64,000 nucleotides of DNA from Nyssa sinensis (lineage: Eukaryota > Streptophyta > Magnoliopsida > Cornales > Nyssaceae), in contig VIRR01000495.1 of assembly GCA_008638375.1 (NCBI GenBank), positions 124,001 through 188,000 on the forward strand, in the 5' to 3' direction. Positions 49,560-62,676 of the stretch are shown in pieces; position 1 is the first letter of the stretch; every line of letters starts with the position of its first letter. The position numbers and the translations under genes are program-made. The notes beneath the pieces are model-generated. The model did not search any database and was not told where the DNA came from. It was given only the letters and a program-made list of their open reading frames with translations.

Positions 49560-52500
49560 ACATTCATTCAAGATAATTGTATATATACTTTTTAAAAGTT
49601 TTGTACCATCCTATGTGGGACACACACTTTTCATAAGCTTCAAGTTTTTATTACCATCTTCAAGTGGTGATGTTTAGAGGTAATTTCTCATTCACTTTTT
49701 AATGGTTTTAAGTAACCTAACATATGATCTTAATCTACTCATAAAAAAAGTATATTTTTATGTATACCTATCAAAAATAATATTTGAAACCCATTATAAT
49801 TTTAATTTAAAAATAATTAAAAAATTATTTTCAAAACCTATTATTTTTACCAACTCTCTTTAAAGAATTCGGCAAAATAGTTTTGTATCTTCAGGATAAA
49901 GGTGCCTTCTCACAAAGGGGGTTGCAGTAACCAAGCCGGGCTACTGTTTACTAAAACTACAGGTCTGTAAAGTCATAAGATCATGTATGGGAGTTGACGC
50001 CTGTCCAGTGACAAAAAGTCAAGAAAGTTGATGACTTGATGAAAGGAAAGCCGGCAACCAAAGCCCCGGTGTTTTTTTTGGGCCTTATAAAAAGGGCTGT
50101 TTACTTACTAATGCACATGGGGTTGTTGGGTTGAGCTGGCCTTTATCCCAACTTCGGCCCAAAATTAATTTCAGCCTAAAAATGGTTATTATATACTTAG
50201 TCCATTCCTAATTTAATATATAATTGCTCAGAATTCGGCTTTGGCCGACACAGATATATGACATTTGACAATCCTTTGTAATTCCCAACATTTGACCAAA
50301 TATACTCAAGGCCCCCAAAATCAGCACTTGCTTTTTGTTTCTGTAGAGATAAAATTGAGCACACAAGAGACAAGTTAGCGCTGGCTGTGTTTTATGAAGG
50401 AATTCTCAAGAAAATGCCACCATTTATTCTTTGGGTGTCCTTTCTCCTATCACCAGAACTGGTAAGATTAGTCATATGCACTTTGAATTTTTACGATGTG
50501 ATTAATATATATAACATGTGCTAACACATTACGTATCCTACAAAATGTATACGTATTAATCACGTCGTTACGTAGCAGTGCTCTTCTTATCATTGCATGT
50601 GGAAGGAAGTCTTGATGATGGGTGCAGAAAGTAGACAGCTTGGGGATTGGGAACATGAAATTCAGTGGACCGTTAATTCAAAAATTTATTAGGAATTCTT
50701 TACCGTGCAAAAGTTATACAACTCACTACATATGGCTGTCGCTGTTTACTGTATATAGCAAGAAATTAAAACCATGCAACTGATGGTTAAAAACTAAAGC
50801 TGGTAAATGGAGCAATGTTGAGAAATCTTACACGAACTATGCTTTCAATGTGCTATAAATATGCCAATTAAACTACATCTTCAATGGATAGTAGTTAGTG
50901 TCCTCTGATGTTCTTGGTCTTGGCATCAAGTGCTGGTGAGCTTGCAGGTGTTTTCATAATTGGCAAAATGTATTTCGAAAACCGTATCATTTTTAAAAAA
51001 TATATTTATAAATATATATATATATACATAAATATATAATATTTAAAATAATATAAATTACATCTTTTTTTGTATGTACTCACTGTTCATCCATATCTTC
51101 TCAAGATATTTATTTTTCTTTTTTCTTACTTAAAAAAATATTTTTGTTGTATAACAAATTAAACAATAAAAAAAAGTCATAACGATGTTGTTTAACCTGA
51201 TTTTTCATATCTTGTATATCATGCATATCAAAACATATCATAAAATACAGTATAAAAAAATATAACTATAAATTATATATCAATTTATGTCCGTATAAAT
51301 ACGTGCAATATGTATTGTGTATCATAAGATAATAACAACAATAAATATTTTTGTTGGACCGATTTCCATATATATTTTTTATTTGGATTTTTTAGGCATG
51401 CCTGATAAATTGTAATTATTTATTTATTTATATATATACAAAAAACAACTCAAGGTGCCGATTGTTGTCCATACAAGTAAATCTCTCATGACTCGTGCAA
51501 CACCTAATTAAATACAAGATGCCAAGATGTGTGACTTACGTTTCAGATAATTGACCCTTAAAGTGGGAGTTGAACTTGAAATCTTGGAGATTTTAACCAG
51601 CCCCTTGCCCAACTTATCCGACATCATGAGTTACCTTCGTAACTTCTTTGTTGTTTTAATTGATATTTTGCCTAACAAAAAATAAAAAGAAGTAAATCTC
51701 TCAGGATAAAGGCATTTTAGGAAATGGAAAAAATAGATTAAAGGCAAAGAGAGAAATCCTCGACAAAAAGAATGTCAAAGAGGAGATTTTGGGTATGAAA
51801 GTATCATAGCTAGAAGCCACTAAAATTGCTGTATTGTATGAAAAGGAACAGTTTGTGGACAAGTGAAATGATGAAAACAGAAGAGTTAACCAACGTAGAT
51901 TCGTCACAAGAAATATGTTACAATTGGGTTCTTTTAGGCAAGATATTCCTCCTTTGTGAATAACTAACTTTATCAAAGTGAGTGATGATTGTTTTTCGAG
52001 ATCGGAAAGAAAATAGAGAGCTGAACGCGAAACTTCTCACTAAGAAAGCGATGACTGATCCCTATACAACCATTATCATTTTCTAGGGCCAGAAAATAAA
52101 AATACGAGGCATTTTCTTTATATTTTTCTGCCTTCTGATGCACCCGATCTTTCTTTCATTTCTTCACTCAAAATTTGAGACATGAACAAAATATGTAAAC
52201 TAACTTAATAACTAAAAGATAAATGAAAAAGAAGATTCCTTTTTCAATTTGATCCACTTACATATAGATATAACTATATGTAGTTATGCCCCTGGGCACA
52301 TACATTGATTATGTTTTATTTCACTAAAACGATATGAATATGAATCCATTAAACAAATGAAAGCAAATTATCAAAGAATTTTGAGAAATCAGAGGAAGCT
52401 TTATTGCCGATTTTCTGGGGCTTTTTTTCATTAGCAAAATAAAAAGAGAAATATCATTGATGTAAAAAGAGATTACAAGAAGTATAACTCAACCTAATTG

Positions 52501-53340
52501 GGATGAAATGTGTTAGCAAAGATGCTATTATGCGCTCGGCCTTTTTTCATTGACGTGTCTAATTTCATTGGATATGAAAGATTAACTCACACAATGCAAT
52601 CTAGGGAGATTAGTGGATGAGGAGAGACGCTAAACTTTCATTTCTTCACTTAAATCACTATTATTACATTTACTTGATTCACTCCCAACTCAATTCATGC
52701 ATCAACTACCTTTTATCTTTTTTGCCTTTCACCCTCACTTCATTTCAAGTACTGCTAAATTACATAAGTACTATTTATATATAGATTCTTAAGAACGTAT
52801 CCATTCATTTACATGCATGTAGATTAACCTAAAACACCTACTCAATCTACAAGAAATGTAGTTTTTTTTTTGCGTCGTAGATAATAACATTTTACAATGC
52901 TAGAAAATATGTCACCAAAATCCTCGTCTCTTGTAGTTTAGGAACCTTCAACTATATATTTACGAACACATATTTCAGAATTATGTATCACATTATTTCC
53001 CAAAAATCAAGTTTACTTTCCAACATACACTTGAATTGTAGACGTTAAGAGTAATCATCAAAAGCCTGAAACAAATTAAGGGTTGAAAAAGATAGGAAAA
53101 GATTTAGAATTAGACATGCATGCTAGCTTGATAATTCAGATGGGTTTTAGGGAAATCAGTTGTTACAGTACGTACCCAAAAACATTTTAGAGATCAAAAC
53201 CCTCTCCCACCATAAGTAACAAAAGCCAGACTGTTAACAGTCTTCTTGAAAATAGCAAAGTCTTCTTGAAAGATAGCAAAAAACAACAACACCACCAACC
53301 GCAGAAAGATAAAGAGAAGATTAACTAATAAACCCTAACA
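49560..53340. other. Intergenic stretch between the tandem repeat and the YABBY 3' end
   Basis: No gene is seen. It contains AT-rich tracts and a 91-codon minus-strand frame at 51701-51976 with no recognised motif. Confidence 0.45.
51535..51640 (-). mobile_element. SINE-head-like sequence, minus strand
   Basis: The minus strand reads GATAAGTTGGGCAAGGGGCT (A-box-like), then AAGTTCAACTCCCACTTTAA (B-box-like) about 30 bp on. It could be a truncated tRNA-derived SINE. The pairing of boxes is the only support. Confidence 0.35.
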
Positions 53341-53354
53341 TATATCTTCACTTA

Positions 53355-55628
53355 TTAGTAGGGGGACACACCCACATTGGCAGAAGCAAGAAACCCATCG
53401 TTCATTAGAGCATCCTCTCCTTCCTACACATACCCAAAACACAATTGCACAAATTAAGACCAAGTTTATATATTACCCTTTGTGTGTGTGTATAAATACA
53501 TACATATATATATATATATATAAACTTTATATATATGATCAGTATAAGACCGAGTTTATATGTATGATCAGTATTATAAAGCATGCAGGTAGAAGCCTAG
53601 AAGGGTTGCTTAGAGCTTAGAGTGCTACCTGCTGGCACACATCAGTTTTTTTCCCAGCCTGATCAGGCAAAAGTCCGAAGTGAATGTGTGGGAAATGGGC
53701 CCACTGAAAGCAAGAAAACAATGAACCCACTGATCAAAATTCAAAATTAAAAACTCTAATTCTTTTAGGGTGATCAGAAAAACAAACAAAACCCTAATCA
53801 AAGCAAAATAAACCCTAGAATGTTAGTAGAGAAGTAGATAGATAGATCTATTTCTTGGATCTTACATTCTTTGCAGCAGCACTGAAGGCTTCCCTGTGAC
53901 TTATGTCTGGATTTCCAGCTTTGATACGTTGGATCTCGTCCCTGCAGTTTGATAGATGTCAAAATCATTCATATATGCTTCGTGAATATAAATATATAAT
54001 CATTTACATTCCATTCTTTTATTAAATATATTTAAAGTTTTAATAAAATGAACTAAATTTGTTTTAGAAAATTAAATTATAATAGTAGTGAAGCCAAAAA
54101 TAAAATAAAAAATAAAAAACAGCCTTTATATAATTTCATTATGACTTACTTGATGAACCGGTTGTAGGCAGAAGGGACTCTCTGTCTCTTCTCCGGAGCT
54201 GGATATGGGCAGGCATATATATACAGACAAACAGACAAAACACATTAAAAACACTTCCATGACTTTTTGTGGAGTACTTCTGCTTTCATTATATGTCTAT
54301 CATCACTTCATCATTATCTCTAACATTACTCTGTATCTATCAATGGATTCTATGCTATCTAAATTTCCGGGGGAGAAATTAACTGCATGCTTTTCCAGAC
54401 ATAAACAAGTAATAATTAGTACAATAGTATATTGAAAGAAATTATGGTTCCATGTGAATTAAAATGGAAATCTTTGTTAAGACGTTATATTTAGGGTTTT
54501 AAAGGTCTCTTGGAAGGCGAAGAAGCACTGTAGATAGGACAGGTATGGTGATGCACAATGGAACTGTTGAATAACAATGCAAATAAGCTATAGTTGCAGA
54601 TCTAAAGTTGGCTTTTTGGTGGTACATTATATATATGGAATAACATGAAGAAGAAGGGAAGGCTTGAGGTAAATGTAGAAAAAGATTCTTGAGAGTCTTC
54701 CCTCTTGAAACAGACCAAGAAAGTTTACACACTGTTTGGGAGTAAACTTAGAAAGTCTACCTTCCTTGATTAGTTAAGAGACTACTGTATGTTAGAAAGC
54801 CTAAACTCAAAGTGTATAGAAAAAAAATCACATTTTTAAAAGAACAAAAGTGCAAATGAAATTGGAATAGCTAGCTGCTTGCACTTGTAAAAGGTCCAAT
54901 AGAATACTAAAGAGAAAAAGAGAAATGATGGTAATGCCAAGAATCTCACGTCTGTTAGCCACTGGGGGTTTAGGGAGCTCATCAACTCCTCGAACCTGCA
55001 TGACCGACTCATTCGGGTTGGGTTGATTGATCACCAAGTTTGATGGCCAGCTTCGGATCTCCTCCTAATACATACATACACATATGTATTAACTAAATAG
55101 CAAAAAGCAACATAAGTATAGCATTACCAAGAAACTTCAACAAATAAATTGGTACAAATGTTACGAGATTAGGATAGACTCAAAACCCTAATTTTTATCA
55201 TATACCAGAAGATTTTGAGGTGAAAAGAGAGCATGTCCAAGGAGAAGCTGATTAGCTGCAGGAAGAAGCAGGCCACGCAGGTTCACGGACAAAAGATTGG
55301 TGCAATGACCGCAGCGAACTGTGACAGTCTTGAACATGCTGCTGCAAGGAACACTCACCTACAAGAAACAAAGAAGCCCAAAACACAGGAAAAGCCATTA
55401 AATGAAAAAGAAGAGAGCTAGCTAGGGCTGACCGGTTGAGAGAGTCGCGAGCAAATGTTTGGGGGGAAAAGGGATGATAAGATTAGCATTATTCTTGGAG
55501 ACAAAAAGACAAGAGAGAGAGAAAGATACCGCGAGGACAGTGTCACAAAAGTTGCAATGGACGTAACAGAGCTGCTCGGAGGGAGAGAGGGTGTGGTGGT
55601 CCGGTGAAAAAGCAGATGAGGAGGACAT
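53355..55628 (-). CDS. YAB1: YABBY transcription factor, FIL/YAB1 class, 211 aa, 7 exons
   Basis: Coding exons on the minus strand: 55530-55628, 55206-55358, 54950-55064, 54150-54198, 53866-53941, 53629-53703, 53355-53423; all GT-AG, closing in frame. The N-terminal C2C2 zinc finger uses C25-x2-C28 and C49-x2-C52 ([33 protein letters not shown]). The HMG-like YABBY domain (about 124-172) is complete: [51 protein letters not shown]. The C-terminus ends NVGVSPY, as in the FIL/YAB1/YAB3 clade. Members are nuclear, seed-plant-specific factors that specify abaxial fate and drive lamina growth in leaves and floral organs. Length and exon number are normal for the clade. Orthology to FIL versus YAB3 is not resolved. 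Confidence 0.95.
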
Positions 55629-56070
55629 CTTCTTTTCTTTGATTCCCTGCTTCTTTTTCTGTTTCTTGATTTGATTGATTGATTGACTGATCGATGTATT
55701 GTGTGGATTGACAGATTAACCACGTTGGATCTGATCTTCTTGAATGTTGAGTTATCAAGAGACTAATGAAAGGAAGGGGAGAGAGAAAGAGAGAGAGAAC
55801 CAAGTGAATTTTACAGACCGGAAAGTGTTTTCTTCACTCTCTTCTGTTTCTTATTACTTTATAACTCTCATACATATATGTAAGCTGTGCAAGTTGTTGA
55901 TGTTTCATAGATGGGCCGTAGGAGAGAGAAAGAGAGGGGAAAGAAAATGTATGGTTGACATTCCCGATGGATTTGTATATATGTGTATGTATGTGTGTGC
56001 TAGAGAGAGAAAGAGAGAGGGGCAGAGGCGGCAGAGGTGGGGGAGAGGAGTGAGAAAAGGACGTGTGCAT
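55629..56070 (-). promoter_or_regulatory. YABBY 5' leader and proximal promoter, GA/CT-rich
   Basis: Just upstream of the YABBY start (plus strand about 55775-55800, 55920-55945 and 56000-56060) there are several GAGA-type tracts such as GAGAGAAAGAGAGAG. The minus-strand transcript leader is therefore CT-rich. Such tracts are candidate sites for GAGA-binding BPC proteins in plants, but this is inference. Confidence 0.35.
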
Positions 56071-56079
56071 GGGGTGATT

Positions 56080-57020
56080 AGCTTTCCTTCATTCAGCTGT
56101 TGTTTTCATAGTTAAGAGGGTGTGTAAGCCTTTTCTCGTTTCCCAATCTTTGTTTACACAACGGTTAATAAAGCCTTCAATGGCGGGCACCTATCCTCTC
56201 TGCAATTATTAATTTATCATTGTTAATGTTACTGTTACCTTTGTGCCCTACTTCACTCCTTGTAGGTCCACTCTTTTTCTATATGTACATTTGAACTTTG
56301 AATGTCAAGCTGTTTAATTACTTTAAATCCTTTACTTTTCCTTTCTTTTCTATTCTATCACAACCATAAACCCCTTGAATCCTAATTGTCACAACATTGA
56401 ATATTCTTAGGTCTACAATACAATCTACATAAAATTTTACTAGCTAGCTAGCAAATTAAATTGATGCCCTCAAGACATGCATAATGACGTTTTTGAGTGT
56501 GTCGAAATTTTCAACAACCCAATGACATCTCATGTCGATCTCTTCTTATAACAAAGATCATAGTTTTAAATTTTTCTAAAGCAAGATTATATGATATTAT
56601 GTTAATTTAATTTTTATTAATGAATTGAGCTTGTTGGTGATAAGATTAATTTCTGTAAAGTAGATTGAGCTTACTTCTAAGTTATATTTGACAAAAAATA
56701 ATGTTTAGTGTGCCACTTAAAATCACCAGGCATAAGATCCTCTAAAATTACAAAATTCTCTCAAATTTCTTTGATATGACTTTGAATGCATGCAATATTA
56801 TCATATACCTATAGTCAATGATGTGGCAAGACTCCCGGCCCATTACAATTTTTTTCAATGCATGCCACATTATATATCTGTTATTAACTAATTAAATAGT
56901 AGAATATGTGACATATAAGGTAACTTAACAGAAATTATGGAAAAAAGTAATGAGTAATGACTTTTTTGATATAATGTGCATTCAAGATGCTTTGAATAAA
57001 ATTGTGATCGCATGCTTAGT
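56080..57020. other. Intergenic stretch upstream of YABBY
   Basis: No gene, no marked repeat. It may hold distal regulatory sequence of the YABBY gene. Confidence 0.4.
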
Positions 57021-57034
57021 TACATGACTCCACT

Positions 57035-57165
57035 TTTTTTTTTTTTTAACCAACAAAGAAAAAAAAGCTTTTATCGATGGAAATAAATGTACAAGCCATA
57101 CATAAAACTACCATCAATAAAACAGAAAAAAAGGACACGAGCATGTGATCTGATTTCATTTTCCC
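57035..57165 (-). mobile_element. Short LINE 3' insertion with 13-bp target duplication
   Basis: A poly-T start (minus-strand poly-A) is followed by AACCAACAAAG..AAAGCTTTTATCGATGG and AAATAAATGTACAAGCC. ACATGACTCCACT flanks both sides (57022-57034 and 57166-57178), a target-site duplication typical of LINE integration. The 5' end of the insert also carries a copy of GCATGTGATCTGATTT, which recurs just outside at about 57182. Confidence 0.75.
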
Positions 57166-57184
57166 ACATGACTCCACTAAAAGT

Positions 57185-59050
57185 GCATGTGATCTGATTT
57201 TTTTATTCAAAATCTTTAAAATTTATTTAGAATTCTTTTCTCGATGAATCTTGAGTTAAAAAAATTCTTAGATTACTTTGAATGATTTATAGAATAAAAA
57301 TTCATCCTTTAAGTTTTCTTTTTAAACATATATGTTTTCTCACTAAAAAAAACTTAGGTTCTTCACTTTTTTACAATCATTAACAATAATACCCCGAAAT
57401 TAAATAACTTGAGTTTTATTAGATATTCCTAATTATATCCTAATGTAATGTGTTATGATATAATAATTTTAAAAATTATATTTTGTAAAATCTAAAATTA
57501 TCATATCATGATACATCTTATTAAATATACAATTTGAGAATACGTAACATTTTCCTTCAACTTTCAAAATCACCTAATAATTTCATCATCTTAGAGAAAA
57601 GCATTAATTGCATGAATTACAAAAGTATAACTTTTCATCATGTCTGGAAAGTCACCCACTGTCGATTTTAGTGCATGGTGAAATCTGTATTTGGGTTCAA
57701 GCCTTATCAAAAGCTAACATTACATTCATGATACATATACACAATTTTAATGGAGAATAACTACAGAAACTACGCTTTGGTTTTTTATCTTTTCTTTCTT
57801 TGATAAAAGCATGGTGTTACATTTTATATATTTTCACTAATTTTATTACAATTAACTGAATCAACTTACAACACATTAACCAACCCAAGGACTATTCTAG
57901 TATTAATAATCAGATTACATAAAAAGCAAAATAAAGCTTTACATGTCCTGATTTGACCAGTCAGGCTGCATTTCTCTCTCTTCTCTCTCTCACTCTCACA
58001 CACACATACAAACACAAACGCGCATTTGTCAGTTAAGAACAGATCAAGACAGAGATTCTTTATTTTAATTTATGTAGCTTTGTCCTTGCATAAATTTCTA
58101 ATTCTTTTTGGCCATTCTTAGCTAATTTAGTTAGGTCTTCGCCTACACTACAATTTCTAGACAGGCAGAGGGTTTACTTTTGGTCATAAAATGTTGCAAA
58201 GTAACCCTAACTTTGCTGAAAAAGATGGCACTCATTTTTTCAACTCATTTGCAAACTATCACCCCAAATTTCCTTAAAGGTAAATGTTAAGCATGCGGCT
58301 TTAATGTCTCTGTAATTAGTGTTTGGCTGGCAGGACTAATTGGATTTGTTTAGGTAAGTAAAGATTTTATTAGAAGAAACAGAAGAAAACAATACTAAGC
58401 CGAAGGCAATATTAATGTCCTTGCTTAGATATTGAACACTTATTTAAAAAAATTGGTAATGCTTAGGTTTATGTGTTTGCAAACTGGATGCTATATATAT
58501 TTAGGCTGCAAAGACTTGAGCCAAAGTCTTGCTATGACCACCTATAGAATTTACAAAATAAACTATTGTGAAATTAAAAAGGTTAGAGAGAGAGGGGAAG
58601 AATAATTTTATCGCACGAAATTAACTGCATTGCTAATTGCCAAATCATATATCCTAGTGACCAGGCTAATTAACGTTTGATTGATGAGAGAAATCACTTA
58701 ACTTTCTTATTTAATAGAGGCATAAAGTACCCAACAATGGATAAATTAGACAAAACACTATCTTCAAATCTCACAATATCAATATCAAAATTTGGAAGTA
58801 ATTACAATTATTTGTGCACAAGGATTAGTTTGCATATCTTCAAACTCTACCTTCTTTGATGACTTGCTTTTTCTTGAAATTTCATTTAGTTTTGTCTTCA
58901 GTGAAACTTTATAATTAAACTAGCTACATATATATATCTATCGATCCCATACAATCAGTCACTTCATGGGTCAAAACGTGGACACACATTGTGCCTCACG
59001 AAAGAAAATTATTCATGAGTCGGGATCATTGATTCCTTGACAAAAATTTA
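57185..59050. other. Intergenic stretch, no gene recognised
   Basis: AT-rich with a short CT/CA patch near 57970-58010. No supported coding region. Confidence 0.45.
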
Positions 59051-59065
59051 TTGGTAGTGATTAGT

Positions 59066-59310
59066 GTTTTTTTTTTTTTTTTTTTTTTTTGGTGTTGGGT
59101 TTAAAATTCTCTTGGATCCCTCCTGTTTTTTCTTTGGATTGGTGCTGGCATGTGATTGTGTGTTCCTTCGATTGGTGTGGTGCTGGCATGTGATTGGGAT
59201 GAAGCTTGGTTTCCTTGATGCCCTCTATACCTTTTCCTTTATTGATGTATTAGTTTGTATTTTTTGTGTACTCTTTTCCATCCATCAATAATATTTTCTC
59301 TTTGCTGCTA
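59066..59310 (+). mobile_element. Poly-T tract followed by LINE-like 3' sequence
   Basis: About 24 T are followed by a G/T-rich stretch with two copies of a GATTGGTG..GTGCTGGCATGTGATTG motif, then TTTCCTTTATTGATGTATTAGTTTGTATTTTTTG and CCATCAATAATATTTTCTC, in the style of plant L1 3' ends. The 75-codon frame is opened by the poly-T and is not a gene. Confidence 0.45.
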
Positions 59311-59699
59311 AAAGAAAGTACTTGTCAATTGATATTGTTATGTGGTAGCCGTTCATTGGATAGAGACCAATGGTCTTGGTTCAATGAATAATAGCTCTCA
59401 CCAAGCCACGTCAATTAGTTAGGACAACTCCAATGATGAAGTCATCTTAGTCATAATAATTAAAGTTGTTTTATTCATACTTAAATTTTAATTTTAATAG
59501 TATAATGGTACCAAAAAAATTATTTTTTAACATTTTTACTACTTAATGCTATTTTTTTCACAGAACTATTATTATTTTCTTAACTACTATTACAATTTGA
59601 GCATTGAAATTAAATAAAAAACTTGGTCAAATCTGAACCATACATTTCAAATAATCTAAACTGTTGAAATCGATGAAGAGTAGCTACTAAAACAAAATC

Positions 59700-60220
59700 A
59701 TATTTGAAAAAACATTTGACTTAGTCAAATTTTGATACTATGAATAACATGATAATCATCATAACTCAAAGCTACAACAGCCCATAGCAGAGGCCACAGC
59801 AACTTTAGTTGTAGCAGCACCAATTCAGCCAAATGCAGCAAATCATAGCAACATCAATAATATCCTGATACATTCAGACAAAGGTAGTTAGCAATTAGTT
59901 AGAGTTCGTTACTGGGCTGAGCTATTGTTGAGTTGTTATTGAAGTACTGCTTTGGAACTAAGCTACTAATATATAAGTATAGCAGCTCGAATGACTCGCT
60001 GCTCTTAGAAGTCATATTCCTTCATTTTGCTAATTGTAATTAACTTTGCGAGTTCCATGGCACTCCCTAGAGTGTATTGCTTGTTCTCTATTTTTGGAGG
60101 AGGTTGGATATATTAAGCAATATTCTTGGTTGTAATTTTTGGTTTTTATATATGTTGTAACTTTTTGGGGCCTTTTCTTGGGGTAAGAACTATTTGTTCC
60201 CCCTCTAATCTCATTATAAT
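59700..60220. other. Unassigned segment, possibly LTR-like
   Basis: The segment has TATATAAGTATAGCAGC near 59970 followed by short pyrimidine-rich sequence. This layout is seen in LTR promoters, but no TG..CA termini or target duplication could be fixed. Confidence 0.25.
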
Positions 60221-60223
60221 TAT

Positions 60224-60622
60224 TGTTGGCTAATTAAATCAAGTCCATAAATTTTAGAAAGTTTCTAATTTGGTTTATTGAGTCCTAATTATAATATTTG
60301 GAGTCTTTTTGGATAGTCCTAATTGTAGTTGGAGTAATATTCTAATGACAGTTAGTTTTCTGATTATAGTTAAATAAAACATACTAGTTTGTATAGGATT
60401 AGATGTCCTAATCAATATAGGACTTAGAGTCAATGTTATATATATGGATCTTTGTCACATTGAGTTGTGTATCACAAAAATAATAGAGTGGTGGCCAAGA
60501 GAATTAGAGGACCGTGTGATGACCGTAAGAGATTACAGAAATAATAATAGTGTGTGAGTTTTTTTCAATAAAATATATTAGTTTATTCACTTTGCTTCTT
60601 CTCTTGTTTTTTCCGTTCAACA
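60224..60622 (+). mobile_element. Copia-type LTR, 399 bp, left end of a truncated element
   Basis: The segment begins TGTTGGCTAATTAAATC and ends TTTTTTCCGTTCAACA, giving TGTTG..CAACA ends. Two bases later comes TTGATATCAGAGTG, a close match to the initiator-tRNA-Met primer-binding site (TGGTATCAGAGC) used by many plant copia elements. A TATA-like GTTATATATATGG lies at about 60435. No gag-pol frames or second LTR follow, so the element is truncated or rearranged. Confidence 0.8.
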
Positions 60623-60624
60623 AT

Positions 60625-60638
60625 TTGATATCAGAGTG
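60625..60638 (+). other. Retrotransposon primer-binding site
   Basis: TTGATATCAGAGTG immediately downstream of the LTR matches the 3' end complement of initiator tRNA-Met with a few mismatches. Confidence 0.75.
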
Positions 60639-60639
60639 A

Positions 60640-62660
60640 TTTTAAATCCTACAATTATGTTAGAGGATCATGCTTTCCTTAAGAAAGGAAATTTCTTTTA
60701 AATTAAAGTCTCATTTTTGTTGTTGAAAACACCCACCACAACTGACAACGTTTTTACAGACGCATGACTTGCCTGCTGTTTATAAAAATGTTGGTATCAA
60801 TCAATATTTACAATGCAAAATACTATATGTAGGAAACATGCATTAAGATGAATTCAAACTAGTGATGCAAAACGGTTTACAAGAAAAAAAAATGCATGTG
60901 GGAACCATGAAAATGACATTCTTTTCCATCGATGTCTAGGCTAGTATGAATAGGTAAAAGGTCCACACAAACTCTAATCTACAATTTGACCTAGAACAAG
61001 TTGCAAAAGCATTCATGTAACGTTGGGAAAATGAAAAATCCAACTCCAAATCAAATTGTCTTGTGACAATGTTTGGACTCATTTTCGGCTGCCTCGATTT
61101 TTTGGGCTCATGAATCTTATATTTAAATTTAAACGATAATCAAATTCATGTATTTAGGCCTTCAATTGTGTGAATTTACTATTTTATAAACTTCTTAATT
61201 CTTTAATTACTTCTTGTAAAAAACCCCAAATGAGTTGGGCAATCTTTTTCTTTCCTTATTTAGATTTCAATTTTGGGCTCAAGTCAAATTTCTCCCAAAT
61301 TTCATTTTATTTCCTAGTTTTAATAGGATTTTCTTTGTAACTGTAGTTTTCAATAACTTTCTTTTTATTAATATGATGAAATAAATTTTAGTTATTCAAA
61401 TTTTATTAATAATATTCATATTTTGAATTTTCAAAAATTATTCTCTTATTTTTTTTGGTTGATTCAACACTAGAGTTCGATATGCTCAATTCCTATTCAT
61501 GTTTCATGCTGCAACATCATTCAAGGCCAATTACGTAAGAAGTCATTTTCATTATGTGTTAATAGTAATGTCATCCAAAATTCATTGTGAAGTGTGAGTA
61601 GTTTCGATGTTTTGAGTCATTGAAGCTACTATAGTTATATTTTAATAGCTTGAGTACTCCAAAACAGTATTCCAATGGTTTGGTTATTCATGCTCTTAAA
61701 ATTTGAGCAGGTCAAATGTTCTTTCGATTATGACTTTTGTTTTAGTAACAATCATCCATCTCAATGGTTTAGATTGTTCCGAATGCAAGGTCTAAATTTG
61801 AATGAATTTTATTATGTTTTAATACTCAGTCTGCAATAGTAGTTGAAAAAAAGAATGTTAGTTCTGTCAAAAATAACATTTCAACGTTAGAATAGAAATA
61901 TCAAAAAATAATTTTTTGATACTGTAAAATTATTAAAATTTAACTTTACCATAACTAAAATAACTTTTATCCATAGAGTTGCTGAGTTGTTCATACTAAT
62001 ATTCAATGCCTAATTAAGTTGTCTATTGAAGGATCACTTTGTTGACATCAAGACAATTGGGAACTGCTGAGAGTAAACTAACCACTCTCCCATTTGCCTC
62101 AACAACCATAGAGTAATTGTTGAAAAATATTAATATAACTTACCAGCTGGTATCAGAATTAATTGAATCAACGGTCATAGTACATTCATTTAATCTTCTG
62201 TAACTCTTTTTTTTATCCTATCGACCAGCTATAGCTACCTCATGGAGACAGAAGAAATAAGCATGAACACGAGCCTTGACATATATATATTTTTCTCATT
62301 CATGGTGGGTCACATGATTTGGACATATAATTGAATGGGTTCTGTTAAGGATATGACAGACTCTTTTGTTAATTAATTAATTGGCCATGGTATCGTTAGT
62401 CCAATTACCTAGTACTTCAGAGTCTATTGGTTTTGCTGTCACTATTTTTCCTCCAATTCCCCATCTTCCTACAATTAATGTCATAATGCATTACGAGGAT
62501 TTAAGTTCTATGAGAGTAGCGTGAGTGTGCATTTTTTATGAATTCTTAATAGTGTTCAAGCCAATTTCATGCGAATGTGATTCGGTTAGCTGATGACGAC
62601 AATGTGACACATCCTAAGCTTTGTCAAAATTTCTAGCTGTTGCATGGTAGGTTTAGGGCT
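60640..62660. other. Intergenic stretch, no gene recognised
   Basis: No supported frame. TTACCAGCTGGTATCAGAAT at about 62140 resembles a second tRNA-Met primer site, but no LTR end could be defined beside it. Confidence 0.4.
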
Positions 62661-62676
62661 GCTCATTAATTAAGGT

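Noticed and set aside
55744..56115. 123-codon plus-strand frame beside the YABBY gene
   Set aside because: It is antisense to the YABBY leader, built on GA-rich low-complexity sequence, and has no motif.
62135..62165. Second tRNA-Met primer-site-like sequence (CTGGTATCAGAATT)
   Set aside because: No LTR end, target duplication or retrotransposon frame nearby could be defined; a chance match remains likely.
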